A DNA stretch of 5,233 bases, taken from Desulfatirhabdium butyrativorans. GTDB taxonomy: Bacteria; Desulfobacterota; Desulfobacteria; Desulfobacterales; JAIFKL01. The stretch lies in assembly GCA_022736535.1 (NCBI GenBank), contig DZCT01000163.1, positions 5,221-10,453 on the forward strand. The letters run 5' to 3'. The notes under the pieces were generated by a model that had not been told where the DNA came from, did no database searches, and saw only the letters and a list, made by a program, of their open reading frames with translations. Positions 5,087-5,233 of the stretch are shown one piece after another; position 1 is the first letter of the stretch; each line of letters starts with the position of its first letter. A program made the position numbers and the translations under genes.

Positions 5087-5233
5087 TCAAAGGGCGGAGC
5101 TGTTTCTGCAGATAAACAGAGCAGAATTTTTCTCCCCCTTAAATACCTTGTTCACCCCATTGACTTGTTTTGAAGAAAGAAGTAATTTATCTCCGTAAGT
5201 CAGAGGAAATTTAATAATGATTTCTTCGTGTAA
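5087..5233 (-). pseudogene. C-terminal fragment of an unrecognised minus-strand gene, probably frameshifted (also repeat copy B)
   Basis: The minus strand is open from the window edge down to TGA at 5089-5087, giving 48 visible residues starting LHEEIIIKFPLTYGDKL. Bases 5125-5233 are repeat copy B of 4977-5085. At the C run 5134-5138 (GGGGG on the minus strand) copy B has one base more than copy A. Removing one G turns VFKGEKNS into VFKGRKIL, matching VFEGRKNL of copy A, and joins the frame to ETAPPFELPKEIII of copy A. The intact unit would then be 147 bp, exactly 49 codons. So this may be a gene with 49-residue tandem repeats broken by a +1 frameshift, or a natural end with a decayed duplicate downstream. 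I do not recognise the family. The start is outside the window. Confidence 0.4.

Overview
The window is bacterial chromosomal DNA of moderate GC content with AT-rich, repeat-laden intergenic regions. A sigma-54-type (NtrC/NtrX-class) response regulator, dispersed CACAGAG-type intergenic repeats and a Uma2-family nuclease gene would fit a Gram-negative environmental bacterium. A Desulfobacterota (former Deltaproteobacteria) lineage is my best guess, but it is inference only: there is no rRNA or other taxonomic marker here.

Layout. Bases 1-232 are an intergenic stretch holding the first copy of a 55-bp direct repeat (its second copy covers the 3' end of the regulator gene), an intrinsic-terminator-like hairpin for the minus strand, and a perfect 28-bp palindrome. 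Bases 233-1603 (minus) encode the response regulator. Bases 1604-2231 are a 628-bp divergent intergenic region: it has no credible gene, a very good sigma-70 promoter at 1802-1830 pointing right, and about 330 bp of inverted and direct CACAGAG/CTCTGTG repeats. Bases 2232-4326 (plus) carry gmd and fcl, 7 nt apart, followed after 30 nt by a Uma2-family nuclease gene (4357-4947) with a duplicated Shine-Dalgarno sequence. Bases 4948-5233 contain a hairpin and two copies of a ~100-bp repeat spaced 148 bp apart. These copies look protein-coding on the minus strand and seem to be the frameshifted 3' end of a gene entering from the right.

Function. Gmd and Fcl together form the complete two-enzyme route from GDP-D-mannose to GDP-L-fucose, the activated sugar for fucosylated surface polysaccharide. 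Both carry all the catalytic residues known from the E. coli enzymes. The promoter at 1802-1830 would give them a ~400-nt leader made largely of repeat hairpins. The Uma2 gene is probably co-transcribed by position but has no evident link to sugar metabolism. The response regulator diverges from the fucose operon, has no kinase partner in view, and carries an altered GAFTGA loop (GAFTET), so its sigma-54 dependence is uncertain.

The most interesting items are the coding-like frameshifted repeat at the right edge, the altered GAFTGA loop, the 55-bp duplication of the regulator's 3' end, and the structured repeat leader ahead of gmd. I found no clearly new defence or enzymatic system.
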